From CAXNKG01 sp964202965 (GTDB lineage: Bacteria > Acidobacteriota > Vicinamibacteria > Vicinamibacterales > UBA2999), in assembly GCA_964202965.1 (NCBI GenBank), contig CAXNKG010000024.1, positions 1-43,734 on the forward strand: a DNA stretch of 43,734 nt, written 5' to 3'. The notes below the pieces were generated by a model. The model was given only the letters and a program-made list of their open reading frames with translations. It had not been told where the DNA came from and made no database searches. Of this stretch, positions 16,175 to 23,832 are shown piece by piece (position 1 is the stretch's first letter; each line of letters begins with the position of its first letter). Position numbers and translations under genes: made by a program.

Positions 16175-17710
16175 GTGCCTCTCTCTAAGGAAGTTCGCCT
16201 GCTGCAGAGCCGCTGGGACGGCAAACAGGGTTGGCCTAAGCGGCTGGAATGGGTTGAAATTCAGGGCATCCGTGGTTGGACAGGCCAGAGGATCGAACTC
16301 CAGTTTCCGATCGTCGCGATTGTCGGCGAGAACGGTGTTGGCAAGAGCACAATCCTGCAAGCGATCGCGGCCAGTTTCGACTCGCAGCCCTACCCATCCG
16401 ATTTCTTCCCCGACACGGCATGGGAAACGGTCACGGCTGCCGAAATCCGAACCTCTCATCGTGACTCGCCGCAATCCGGCTCGCTTCCAACAAATATTAC
16501 AAAGCTCACACAAAGATGGCGTGGACTCGATCGACGTAAGAAGGATCGTTCGGTCAAGTACATCGATCTGGGCAGGATTCAGCCTATGGGCGCACGTGTC
16601 GGGTATGCACGGATCGCGAAAGGCAACGTGAAGGAAACCTCGACAGCCCCATTTGAGGCGAGCACAATCGAACGGTTCTCTCGCATCATGGGCCGTGATT
16701 ATTCAGCCGCACGCCTTTCCGTCACGAATGCTGATGAGCATCTGAAAGAGGACAGGCGAAAGGTTCCTGTCGTCGCCCGCTCTGGAGCTAGCAGTCCGTA
16801 CTCGGGTTTCCACAGCGGCGCTGGCGAACTCGTCCTCGCCGAACTACTGCCGGTCGAACTTGAGAAGTTTTCGATCCTCTTGATCGATGAGATCGAGACT
16901 TCACTGCATCCACGCACTCAGCGCCGACTCATTCGAGATATTGCAACTATGTGCAGGCAACTCGAAATGCAGTGCGTTGTGACCACGCACTCGCCGTATG
17001 TCTTGGACGAACTGCCGCCAGAAGGCCGAATCTATCTAATGGAAAGCGACGGTCAGAAGCGAATCATTTCGCACATCAGTCCGGCGTTCGCAATGTCGAA
17101 AATGGACGACGAAATCTATCCTGAAATCGACGCCTACGTGGAAGATGAGCGCTCGGGAACGATGCTGAACGAGATCGTCTCGAGATCCAGCCAGCGCGAT
17201 TTGATGCTGCGGTTTCAGCCGGTCCCTTTCGGAGCAGCTAATGTGGGGCGTTCGTTGGGCACGATGTGTAAAGAGAACCGATTTAAGCGTCCAACGGTTG
17301 TGTTTCTGGACGGAGACCAGGACCAATCCGATGGATGCAGCCTGTTACCCGGTGGAGATGCGCCAGAGCGGGTCGTGTTTGAAGGGCTACTAAAACTGGG
17401 AACCTCATCAGGCGTTGGGAATCGCTTGAGTCGGTCGGAAGCCGACGTTACCGATGCCCTCTCTCAGGCGTCTCTTTTGTCGAATCATCACGATTGGGTG
17501 AAAGCGGCCGCTGACCGTCTTTCTGTTTCTGGCGACACACTTTGGCAGGCGATGTGCGCGGAATGGGTGCAAGTCGTTCTACCGCCTGCGGAGGCGGACA
17601 AAATCGGGGACTACCTGATGACAGCGCTGGTTCTGAGGGGCGGCACGAGGTACTACGAGAAGCCGCCTGTCCCGGTGCAGTCAGGGCTTCTCGGCCTTGA
17701 CCCACCGTGA
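16175..17710 (+). CDS. OLD-like ATPase with C-terminal TOPRIM domain (transposon passenger)
   Basis: 511 residues. ABC-type ATPase: Walker A GENGVGKST at 51-59, signature SGAGE at 214-218, Walker B SILLIDEIE at 233-241 and H-loop THSPY at 271-275. The C-terminal part shows TOPRIM features: acidic VEDE near 322-325 and the DxD motif LDGDQD at 378-383. This order is that of OLD-family nucleases, several of which act in phage defence (P2 Old; GajA of Gabija). There is no adjacent UvrD-like helicase, so it is not Gabija. Start GTG 16175 has AGGAG 5 nt upstream; an ATG 2 nt earlier is in another frame. Nuclease activity and a defence role are inference; another DNA-repair or mobile-element role is possible. 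Confidence 0.8.
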   Translation: MPLSKEVRLLQSRWDGKQGWPKRLEWVEIQGIRGWTGQRIELQFPIVAIVGENGVGKSTILQAIAASFDSQPYPSDFFPDTAWETVTAAEIRTSHRDSPQSGSLPTNITKLTQRWRGLDRRKKDRSVKYIDLGRIQPMGARVGYARIAKGNVKETSTAPFEASTIERFSRIMGRDYSAARLSVTNADEHLKEDRRKVPVVARSGASSPYSGFHSGAGELVLAELLPVELEKFSILLIDEIETSLHPRTQRRLIRDIATMCRQLEMQCVVTTHSPYVLDELPPEGRIYLMESDGQKRIISHISPAFAMSKMDDEIYPEIDAYVEDERSGTMLNEIVSRSSQRDLMLRFQPVPFGAANVGRSLGTMCKENRFKRPTVVFLDGDQDQSDGCSLLPGGDAPERVVFEGLLKLGTSSGVGNRLSRSEADVTDALSQASLLSNHHDWVKAAADRLSVSGDTLWQAMCAEWVQVVLPPAEADKIGDYLMTALVLRGGTRYYEKPPVPVQSGLLGLDPP

Positions 17711-17920
17711 TCTGGCAGCTTTCTTGGCGATCTCAACGCGACGCTTACGTGTCATCGATTTCGCTCTAGCCGCCCCACCCTTGCGACCTAACTCCACGGC
17801 GGCTTTACTCTTCCCGTCCTCGGTCAATTCCTCAATCTCGCCGGTGGCGATCTTCATGACCGTGACGGCGTTCGAGATAACATCGGCCGGACGCTTTTGA
17901 CCTTTGGGACCTTTAGGCAT
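17681..17920 (-). CDS. Small basic KGG-motif protein (transposon passenger)
   Basis: 79 residues, very basic. The C-terminal half AAVELGRKGGAARAKSMT / KRRVEIAKKAARSRW is an alanine/lysine-rich segment with a GRKGG core, resembling a widespread group of small proteins annotated as hypothetical or nucleic-acid binding. The N-terminus KGPKGQKRPADVISNAVTVM also recurs in that group as I recall it. It is antisense to, and overlaps by 30 bp, the 3' end of the ATPase gene, so the two transcripts are convergent. It may bind nucleic acid or regulate the element; no function is established. Confidence 0.6.
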   Translation of the reverse strand: MPKGPKGQKRPADVISNAVTVMKIATGEIEELTEDGKSKAAVELGRKGGAARAKSMTRKRRVEIAKKAARSRWVKAEKP

Positions 17921-17953
17921 AGCTTACCGCTAAGCATAGCACGGAGGCAGGTG

Positions 17954-18226
17954 ATGGGCGACTACAAGACGGATGCTGACCGCTTCACCGATGACTTCGA
18001 GCGGGGTCAACGTGACCTGCAACACGCCGAGAACCTGCGTATACTCGCCTCGCATCTACACGTTTCACCAGATGAGGTCTTGGGGATTCTTCGACCAAAA
18101 CCTGGGCTACGCCGTCTCGATGAAGACGGCAAGCCAATCGGTGTTGAGTTCAGGAATGCCCCACGGCGCTTCACGGATCGCGATTTAGCAGCATGGGCCG
18201 TTCGACAGATTTCGGCGCCAGAGTAG
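17954..18226 (+). CDS. Hypothetical protein, transposon passenger
   Basis: 90 residues, charged and soluble, no membrane segment, Cys pairs or recognised motif. GGAGG (17943-17947) lies 6 nt before ATG 17954, a good ribosome-binding site that decides the start over an upstream in-frame codon. The sequence (HLHVSPDEVLGILRPK; FTDRDLAAWAVRQI) looks helical. It lies 16 bp upstream of the next small gene and is probably co-transcribed with it. Function unknown. Confidence 0.6.
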   Translation: MGDYKTDADRFTDDFERGQRDLQHAENLRILASHLHVSPDEVLGILRPKPGLRRLDEDGKPIGVEFRNAPRRFTDRDLAAWAVRQISAPE

Positions 18227-18242
18227 CTACAGGGGGTTGACG

Positions 18243-18458
18243 ATGGCTCGTCATGTGAAGTGGTTTAACGGCGTAGCGTGGGAAATTACCATTCAACGGC
18301 TTCCAGCCAGGCTTGAGGTATCCGCCCAGAATCACGTACCGACTGAGGCCAGAGAGCCACTACCGATTCTAGAGAACGAGGACGAACTCTTACAGTCGAT
18401 CTGCCGGCAGCTCCAATCGACGGAAGGGACTATGACGGAGACTCCGCCGCCAAACTGA
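18243..18458 (+). CDS. Hypothetical protein ending in the right inverted repeat
   Basis: 71 residues. AGGGGG (18231-18236) is 6 nt before ATG 18243. The N-terminus VKWFNGVAWEITIQRLPARL looks like beta-strand; the C-terminus is acidic then Pro-rich. The stop TGA (18456-18458) lies inside the terminal inverted repeat (AAC-TGA), the same Asn-stop that ends the transposase at the other end. No homologue recognised. Confidence 0.55.
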   Translation: MARHVKWFNGVAWEITIQRLPARLEVSAQNHVPTEAREPLPILENEDELLQSICRQLQSTEGTMTETPPPN

Positions 18459-18467
18459 GACACTACC
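18451..18467. repeat. Right terminal inverted repeat
   Basis: CAAACTGAGACACTACC, the exact reverse complement of 15117-15133. It holds the stop codon of the last passenger gene. Confidence 0.9.
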
Positions 18468-18475
18468 GGGTGGCC
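18468..18475. repeat. Right target-site duplication GGGTGGCC
   Basis: Identical to 15109-15116. Confidence 0.85.
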
Positions 18476-18477
18476 GT

Positions 18478-18537
18478 GCTTCTTGACCCTTCTTTTGATT
18501 TGTAATTCTTGCCTTTTGACTTTTGCCTTTTGACTTG
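18478..18537. repeat. TTTTGACTT tandem repeat, right arm of pre-insertion inverted repeat
   Basis: Contains ACCCTTCTTTTG and two copies of GCCTTTTGACTT, inverted relative to the AAAGTCAAAAGTC run and AAGGGT at 15080-15112. It overlaps the possible TTG start of the CDF gene. Confidence 0.65.
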
Positions 18538-19413
18538 ACCACCGACAGATACTCGCAAGTTGTACGCGTCCTCTATCGCGTCTTCTTCCTGAATCTCGGC
18601 GTCGCCGTCGTCAAGATCACCCTGGGGTACATGACCGGGGCGGTCTCCATCCTGTCGGACGGCTTTCACTCGCTCACCGATTCGGCGTCGAACGTCGTCG
18701 CGCTGGTCGGCGTCTCGATCGCGCGGCGGCCGCCGGACGAGAACCATCCGTACGGCCATCGGAAGTACGAAACGATGGCGTCGCTCGGCATCCTGGTCTT
18801 CCTGGTGGTCGTTCTGGTGCAGGTACTGGCCGCGGCGTACGACCGGGTCATCAACGGCGGCACGCCGCGCGTGTTTCCCGAGGGCATCGCCCTGATGACG
18901 ATCACGCTCATCGTCAACGTGTTCGTCGTGCAGTACGAGCTGCGGGAAGCCAGGAGGCTCAAGAGCGAAGTCCTGCGCGCCGACGCCAAGCACACGAAGA
19001 GCGACGTGCTGACCTCGGTGGCGGTGCTCGGGGCGCTCGTCGGCGTCTGGTGGGGCTATCCCCTGCTCGACCCGCTGGCGGCGATTCTCGTCGCGGCCTT
19101 CATCGGCCATGCGGGGTGGGAGATCGTGCAGGAGGCGTCGCGCATTCTGAGCGATGAGATTGTCATTGCGGAAGAGGACGTCCGCGCCGTCGTCGGCACC
19201 GTCCCGGAAGTGCTCGGCTGCCACCAGATCCGCACCCGCGGCGCCGCGGACCACGCGTTCATGGACCTGCACCTGTGGGCCGACGGACAGACGCCGCTCG
19301 AGTCGGCGCACGCCACGTCGCACATCGTCAAGGACCGCCTGATGAAGCGGTTCCCCCAGCTCGTGGACGTGGTGATCCACATCGAGCCGCCCCCTCCCGG
19401 GTGGACTCGCTAA
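18523..19413 (+). CDS. Cation diffusion facilitator (CDF) metal transporter
   Basis: About 292-296 residues with six predicted membrane segments. The CDF metal-site motifs are present: SDGFHSLTD in TM2 and HTKSD in TM5. A HPYGHRKYE loop and a cytoplasmic C-terminal domain ending VVIHIEPPPPG with metal-binding His residues complete the family pattern. It exports divalent cations such as Zn, Co, Fe or Mn in exchange for protons. The start is uncertain (TTG 18523 or TTG 18535) because the region is repeat sequence and no ATG is in place; the transposon lies immediately upstream and may have changed its promoter. It overlaps the convergent moaC by 4 bp. Confidence 0.9.
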   Translation: MPFDLTTDRYSQVVRVLYRVFFLNLGVAVVKITLGYMTGAVSILSDGFHSLTDSASNVVALVGVSIARRPPDENHPYGHRKYETMASLGILVFLVVVLVQVLAAAYDRVINGGTPRVFPEGIALMTITLIVNVFVVQYELREARRLKSEVLRADAKHTKSDVLTSVAVLGALVGVWWGYPLLDPLAAILVAAFIGHAGWEIVQEASRILSDEIVIAEEDVRAVVGTVPEVLGCHQIRTRGAADHAFMDLHLWADGQTPLESAHATSHIVKDRLMKRFPQLVDVVIHIEPPPPGWTR

Positions 19414-19901
19414 CGGGATTTTCGCCGGTAGGCGCCCGAACGGCCGCCCCGCTTTTCGACAAGGCAGATATCGCCGATCACCATCTCCTTGTCGACCGCC
19501 TTCACCATGTCGTAGATCGTCAGCGCCGCGACCGAGACGGCCACCAGCGCTTCCATCTCGACCCCGGTCTGCGCGCTGGTCCGTACGCGCGCCTCAATGC
19601 GGTAGCCGCGCGCGGTTGGCGCGAGGTCCACGCCGACGTGTGTCAGCGGCAGCGGATGACACAACGGTATGAGCGAGGAGGTCTGCTTGGCGGCCATGAT
19701 GCCGGCCAGCCGCGCGGCCTGAAGCGGATCTCCTTTCGACACGGCGCCGTCGCGAATCAGTTTCAGCGCGCCGCGGCTCATGGTGATGTCGCCGCGCGCC
19801 AGCGCCTCGCGGCTGGTCACCGGCTTATCGCCGACGTCCACCATTTTCACGCGGCCGCGCGTATCGACGTGCGACAGTGCGGCACGCTTCGTCTTAGCCA
19901 C
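19410..19901 (-). CDS. moaC: Cyclic pyranopterin monophosphate synthase MoaC
   Basis: 163 residues, full MoaC length. Motifs: VKMVDVGDKPVTSREALARG near the N-terminus, KQTSSLIPLCHPLPLTHV with the active-site His, and GVEMEALVAVSVAALTIYDM followed by KAVDKEMVIGDICLVEKRGG. MoaC forms cyclic pyranopterin monophosphate in molybdenum cofactor synthesis. GTG start at 19901 lies inside the end of rex (8-bp overlap), so the two are translationally coupled. No other moa gene is in the window. Confidence 0.95.
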   Translation of the reverse strand: MAKTKRAALSHVDTRGRVKMVDVGDKPVTSREALARGDITMSRGALKLIRDGAVSKGDPLQAARLAGIMAAKQTSSLIPLCHPLPLTHVGVDLAPTARGYRIEARVRTSAQTGVEMEALVAVSVAALTIYDMVKAVDKEMVIGDICLVEKRGGRSGAYRRKSR

Positions 19902-20556
19902 CTTCCACCTGCGCGAGATAGAACGAGAGGCTTTCGAGCGACACCGTCAGGTCCACCATCTTCAGCTTCACGTGGTCCGGCACCTTGAGCGTGCCCGGGG
20001 AGAAATTCAGGATCGCCTTGATCCCGGCGGCCACGACCTGATCGATGACAGGCTGGGCATGGGACGCGGGGACGGCGACGACGGCGATGTCGAAGCGCTC
20101 GCGCTTGACCAGGCGTTTCAGTTCCTTGACGTCATGAATCGGCACACCGCCCCGTGATTCGTGGCCGATCTTCTCATTTGCGGTGTCGAACAGGGCCGCA
20201 ATCTCGAAGCCTTCCTGGCGAAAGCCGGGATAGTCCGCGAGCGCCAGGCCGAGGTTGCCGGCCCCCATGATCACGACACGCAGGCGGCGATCGAGGCCCA
20301 GAATCTGGCGCAGGTGGCGGCGCAGCTCCTTGACGTAGTACCCGACGCCGCGGACGCCGAATTCGCCGAAGTACGCCAGGTCCTTGCGGATCTGGGCCGC
20401 GTTGAGATGGAACTGCTCGGCGAGCGCCTGCGAGGAGATGGTCTGCAGGCCGGCCGCATCGAGCTCGTTGAGGCAGCGAAGGTAAACCGACAGTCGATTG
20501 GTGGTCAGTTCGGACACCTGGTCGGGTGTCTGGCGACGCTTGTTCGGTCGATTCAC
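19894..20556 (-). CDS. rex: Redox-sensing transcriptional repressor Rex
   Basis: 220 residues from GTG 20556, whose GGAG lies 4 nt upstream; ATG 20574 would add six residues. N-terminal winged helix (NRLSVYLRCLNELDAAGLQT; AQIRKDLAYFGEFGVRGVGY, a Rex hallmark), then NAD(H)-binding Rossmann fold VVIMGAGNLGLALADYPGF, and a C-terminal swapped helix (VDLTVSLESLSFYLAQ). Rex releases DNA when NADH/NAD+ rises and controls respiration and fermentation genes. It is divergent from an OPT transporter and followed by moaC. A Rex-like half-palindromic site overlaps its own start codon. Confidence 0.95.
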   Translation of the reverse strand: MNRPNKRRQTPDQVSELTTNRLSVYLRCLNELDAAGLQTISSQALAEQFHLNAAQIRKDLAYFGEFGVRGVGYYVKELRRHLRQILGLDRRLRVVIMGAGNLGLALADYPGFRQEGFEIAALFDTANEKIGHESRGGVPIHDVKELKRLVKRERFDIAVVAVPASHAQPVIDQVVAAGIKAILNFSPGTLKVPDHVKLKMVDLTVSLESLSFYLAQVEGG

Positions 20557-20558
20557 AA
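20540..20558. promoter_or_regulatory. Possible Rex operator at the rex start
   Basis: TTGT-N11-ACAA with a perfect right half TTCACAA; the left half is TTGTTCG rather than TTGTGAA and the spacing is one base short of the usual TTGT-N12-ACAA. Autoregulation is plausible but the site is imperfect. Confidence 0.3.
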
Positions 20559-20564
20559 GCTCCA

Positions 20565-20574
20565 ATGCTACCAT
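20565..20574. promoter_or_regulatory. Overlapping divergent -10 boxes for rex and OPT gene
   Basis: ATGCTACCAT holds TAGCAT on the minus strand (20570-20565), 8 nt before the rex GTG, and TACCAT on the plus strand (20569-20574), 8 nt before the OPT ATG at 20583. The two hexamers share two bases. Confidence 0.45.
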
Positions 20575-20582
20575 CACGCGCC

Positions 20583-22523
20583 ATGGCCGAATGGACACCC
20601 TACGTGCCGCCGACGCAGTCGCCGGCCGAGTTTACAGCCAAGGCAGTCGTGCTCGGGATCGCATTCGGGCTTCTCTTCGGCGCCTCGACCGTCTATCTCG
20701 GGCTCCGCGCGGGACTGACGGTCAGCGCGTCGATTCCGATTGCCGTCCTCGCGATTTCCGTCCTCAAGCGGTTCGGAGGATCGACGATTCTCGAGAACAA
20801 CATCGTCCAGACCATCGGCTCGGCGGGCGAGTCGGTGGCGGGAGGCGTCGTCTTCACCATCCCGGCGTTGATCTTCCTGATGCCGTACGGCCCCGACTAC
20901 TTCACCTACGTCCGCATCACGATGCTCACGCTGGCCGGCGGCATCCTCGGGGTGCTGATGATGGTGCCGCTGCGCCGCGCGCTCATCGTCAAGGAGCACG
21001 GCGTCCTGCCCTATCCGGAGGGCACCGCGTGCGCAGAAGTGCTGGTGGCGGGCGAACGGGGCGGCAGGCTGGCGGCGCTCGTCTTTGGTGGCCTGGGCGT
21101 CGGGGTCCTCTGGAAGTCGCTCTCCTGGATCTTCAATCTGTTCCGCACCGAAGTCGGCTACGTGATGCCTCGCGCCAGTCAGTTTCCCAATGCGACGCTC
21201 GCGGTGGACATCTCGCCCGAGTATCTGGGCGTGGGGTACGTCATCGGTCCGCGCATTGCCGGGACGATGTTCGCTGGAGGCGTCCTGGCCTGGCTGGGGC
21301 TGCTCCCGCTCCTCTCGATTCTCGGCGGATTCATGACCGAGCCGTTTCCGCCGATCCACCCGAACTTCGCGTTGAACCCCGCGACCGGCCGGCCATTCCT
21401 GATTTCCGAGATGGACCCGGGACAGCTGTGGAGCGCGTACATCAGATATATCGGTGCGGGGGCCGTGCTCGCCGCCGGCATCATCACGCTCGCACGCACG
21501 ATCCCGACGATCGTGTCGTCGGCACGCGGCAGCCTTCGCGGCATCACGGGCGGAGCGGCGGTGGGCGGAACGGCGCGAACTGAGCGCGACCTTCCGATAT
21601 CGTTCGTGCTGGGCGGGTGCGTCCTGCTGGCGCTGTTTCTGGTCGTGGCGCCGGGCCTGCCGACGCAGGGCAACGTGCTCGCGGCGCTGCTGATTCTCGT
21701 CTTCGGATTCTTCTTCGCGACCGTGTCCTCGCGCATCACCGGCATCATCGGATCGTCGTCAAACCCGATTTCCGGCATGACCATCGCGACGCTCATCCTG
21801 ACGTGCCTGCTCTTCGTGGCGCTCGGATGGACCGGCGATATCTACTCGCCGATCGCGCTCTCCGTCGGAGCGATCGTCTGTATTGCGGCGGCGAACGCCG
21901 GAACGACGTCACAGGACCTCAAGACGGGGTACATCGTGGGCGCGACGCCGATCTACCAGCAAGTCGGGCTCATCATCGGCGTCGTCACGTCCGGGCTGAT
22001 CATCGGCGTGACCACGCTCTACATGCACCAGGTATTCGGCATCGGGTCCGCGGACGTGCCGGCGCCGCAGGCGACGCTGATGTCGACGATCATCACCGGC
22101 CTGCTCAATCAGGACCTGCCGTGGGGCCTCGTGCTCGTCGGCATCTTCATCACGGTGACGCTCGAACTGTGCGGAGTCCATGCCCTGTCGTTTGCCGTGG
22201 GCCTGTATCTGCCGATCGCGACGACCGCGCCGATTTTCGTGGGCGGACTGGTGCGCGCCTGGGTGGATCGTGACCCGGGCACGGCCGAGTCTGACGCCGG
22301 CGCCGGGACGCTCTTCAGCTCGGGCCTGATCGCCGGTGGGTCGATCGCGGGCATTCTGTTCGCGATCCTCGTGGGAACCGGCGCCATCGCGCCGCTGGCC
22401 GCCATCGGCGCCGCGTTTCCGTTCTTCGCGCAGGAGTCGGTCATCGGCCAGGTCGCCAGCACCCTCCTCTTCGGCGCCCTCGCGGTGATCGTCGCCCGCA
22501 TGGCGATGCGCAAAGTAGAATGA
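20583..22523 (+). CDS. OPT-family oligopeptide transporter
   Basis: 646 residues, about 14-16 membrane segments. Starts AEWTPYVPPTQSPAEFTAKA and contains the OPT-typical loop GSAGESVAGGVVFTIPALIF and EHGVLPYPEGTACAEVL. Family members carry small peptides or metal-chelate compounds across the inner membrane by proton coupling. ATG 20583 is placed 8 nt after a TACCAT -10 hexamer, suggesting a leaderless mRNA; a longer frame would overlap the divergent rex gene. The following exported protein gene starts 4 bp after its stop. Confidence 0.92.
   Translation: MAEWTPYVPPTQSPAEFTAKAVVLGIAFGLLFGASTVYLGLRAGLTVSASIPIAVLAISVLKRFGGSTILENNIVQTIGSAGESVAGGVVFTIPALIFLMPYGPDYFTYVRITMLTLAGGILGVLMMVPLRRALIVKEHGVLPYPEGTACAEVLVAGERGGRLAALVFGGLGVGVLWKSLSWIFNLFRTEVGYVMPRASQFPNATLAVDISPEYLGVGYVIGPRIAGTMFAGGVLAWLGLLPLLSILGGFMTEPFPPIHPNFALNPATGRPFLISEMDPGQLWSAYIRYIGAGAVLAAGIITLARTIPTIVSSARGSLRGITGGAAVGGTARTERDLPISFVLGGCVLLALFLVVAPGLPTQGNVLAALLILVFGFFFATVSSRITGIIGSSSNPISGMTIATLILTCLLFVALGWTGDIYSPIALSVGAIVCIAAANAGTTSQDLKTGYIVGATPIYQQVGLIIGVVTSGLIIGVTTLYMHQVFGIGSADVPAPQATLMSTIITGLLNQDLPWGLVLVGIFITVTLELCGVHALSFAVGLYLPIATTAPIFVGGLVRAWVDRDPGTAESDAGAGTLFSSGLIAGGSIAGILFAILVGTGAIAPLAAIGAAFPFFAQESVIGQVASTLLFGALAVIVARMAMRKVE
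22516..22521 (+). promoter_or_regulatory. -10 hexamer at leaderless distance from the Ig-like gene
   Basis: TAGAAT lies 6 nt before the GTG at 22528 and overlaps the OPT stop codon. It would allow separate transcription of the downstream gene starting at its first codon. Confidence 0.4.
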
Positions 22524-22527
22524 CGAT

Positions 22528-23643
22528 GTGAGGCTCCGGGGCACGCTCGCGGCACTCGCGCTCCTGTTCGTCGCGGTAGACGCGGTCCCGCAGGCTACCG
22601 TCCGTCGCCTTGCCACCGTCGCGGCGCTCCGGCAGTATCCCGGCTATTACCACATGCAGAACGTGCTGCTCCACGGCGAACTCGTGGAGAGCGGGCCCCG
22701 CTTCGTGCTGCGCGGCGGCGAAGCCGAAATCGCGGTCATCCTGAACAACCAGAGCGCGCCGTCCGGGCTGGCCGAAGTGCGCGGCACACTGCTCGACATT
22801 GGACGATTCGAGCCTGGCGACGCGCGCGTCCAGGCGTACACGGGCCCACTGGCGCTCGAACCCGGGAACTGGCCTCGTCCGGGCGAGGAGCTTGTCGTGA
22901 ATGTCACGAGCGTTGGTGAAGCGCAGCTCGCGACCACGCCGTCGGTGCGGGCGCTGGCGCTTCAGCCGTGGCGCTTCGACGGCCAGCAGGTGAGCATCGT
23001 CGGTGAATTCCGCGGACGCAACCTCTTCGGCGATCTGCCGAGCGCGCCCGGGAAGAGCCGGTGGGATTTCGTGCTGCGCATGGTGGACTCGGCGGTCTGG
23101 GTCACGGATCTCCGGCCGCGGGGCCGCGGCTTCGATCTGGCGGTCGATGCCCGCGTCGACACGGGCCGGTGGCTGCAGATCACGGGCACGGTCAGCCAGG
23201 AGCGCGGCCTGGTGAGGCTGACAGGCACCACGATCGCCACCACGACCGCGCCCCAGATGACCGCGGTGACTGACGACGATGCGCCAGCGCCACTGGTGCC
23301 GCTGGAGCCAGGCGAGGTGATCTTCAGTTCCCCCACGGAGGGCGACATCGATGTTCCGCTGGCGAGCAGCATCCGCGTGCAGTTCTCGCGGGGGCTCGAT
23401 CCGGCGTCGATTGCCGCCGACCGTATTCGCGTCTCGTACGTGGGAGCGGCTGCCCCCGGCGAACCGCCGGCGCTGCTGCCCTTTACGTTTGATTACGACG
23501 CCGGCCCGCGATCGATCGAGATCCGCCTCACGACCCCGCCGGAGCGATTCCGGACGATCCGCATCGAACTGCTCGAAGGCATGCGAACCTTCGATGGCGC
23601 CCCCGTTACGCCGTGGGCGCTGACCTTCACGGCCGGCGGCTAA
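22528..23643 (+). CDS. Exported protein with C-terminal Ig-like domain
   Basis: 371 residues. N-terminal signal peptide (RGTLAALALLFVAVDAVPQA). The middle shows beta-rich, OB-like stretches (HGELVESGPRFVLRGG; VSIVGEFRGRNLFGDLP). The C-terminal about 100 residues (IFSSPTEGDIDVPLASSIRV, then FSRGLDPASI) match the bacterial SbsA-like Ig domain (Big_5), where DVPL/TxIxVxFS is typical. It probably acts in the periplasm or on the surface. Its role with the OPT transporter is unknown. Start GTG 22528. Confidence 0.7.
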   Translation: MRLRGTLAALALLFVAVDAVPQATVRRLATVAALRQYPGYYHMQNVLLHGELVESGPRFVLRGGEAEIAVILNNQSAPSGLAEVRGTLLDIGRFEPGDARVQAYTGPLALEPGNWPRPGEELVVNVTSVGEAQLATTPSVRALALQPWRFDGQQVSIVGEFRGRNLFGDLPSAPGKSRWDFVLRMVDSAVWVTDLRPRGRGFDLAVDARVDTGRWLQITGTVSQERGLVRLTGTTIATTTAPQMTAVTDDDAPAPLVPLEPGEVIFSSPTEGDIDVPLASSIRVQFSRGLDPASIAADRIRVSYVGAAAPGEPPALLPFTFDYDAGPRSIEIRLTTPPERFRTIRIELLEGMRTFDGAPVTPWALTFTAGG

Positions 23644-23832
23644 ACACTCCTGCAGTCAGATCCCGAATCCCAAGAACCAACTCCCAAGGAACCGCGACCC
23701 CTCCTCTGCCCTCTGAGGAACCAGCGGTGTGCGTAACTTGCGATGCCGCGCTGCCTCAGGCGTGGCAGGTCCTGCGTACATATCCGATCCCCGTTTCCGA
23801 TTCCCTTTCGGATGCTCGTCGAATCATCTGGC
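23644..23832. other. Gap upstream of integrase, text-like repeats
   Basis: Contains CCCGAATCCCAAGAACC and CAACTCCCAAGG (23662-23690), of the same kind as the repeats at 12193-12264. The integrase frame stays open upstream of 23833 but the extra residues lack family similarity. No LexA-type box or clear promoter was found. Confidence 0.5.

Larger units (their letters stand above)
15117..18467. mobile_element. IS1-type transposon carrying passenger genes (3,351 bp)
   Basis: The element is bounded by 17-bp perfect inverted repeats GGTAGTGTCTCAGTTTG (15117-15133, and inverted at 18451-18467), starting with GG as IS1 ends do, and by exact 8-bp target duplications GGGTGGCC. It holds a DDE transposase at the left end and four passenger genes: an ATPase/TOPRIM protein, a small basic protein on the opposite strand, and two small proteins at the right end. 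IS1 elements are usually 0.7-1.2 kb with the transposase only; the extra 2.4 kb makes this a transporter-IS-like form. Its base composition is visibly less GC-rich than the flanks, a sign of transfer. Intact ends and matching duplications indicate a recent insertion. Confidence 0.9.

Noticed and set aside
16173..16631. Alternative ATG frame starting 2 nt before the ATPase GTG
   Set aside because: Gives a 152-residue Arg/Ser-rich shadow without motifs, while the GTG frame has all ATPase motifs and a well-spaced AGGAG.
16175..17710. Gabija or PARIS assignment for the transposon ATPase
   Set aside because: No UvrD-like helicase and no separate TOPRIM partner; only the OLD-like domain order is supported.
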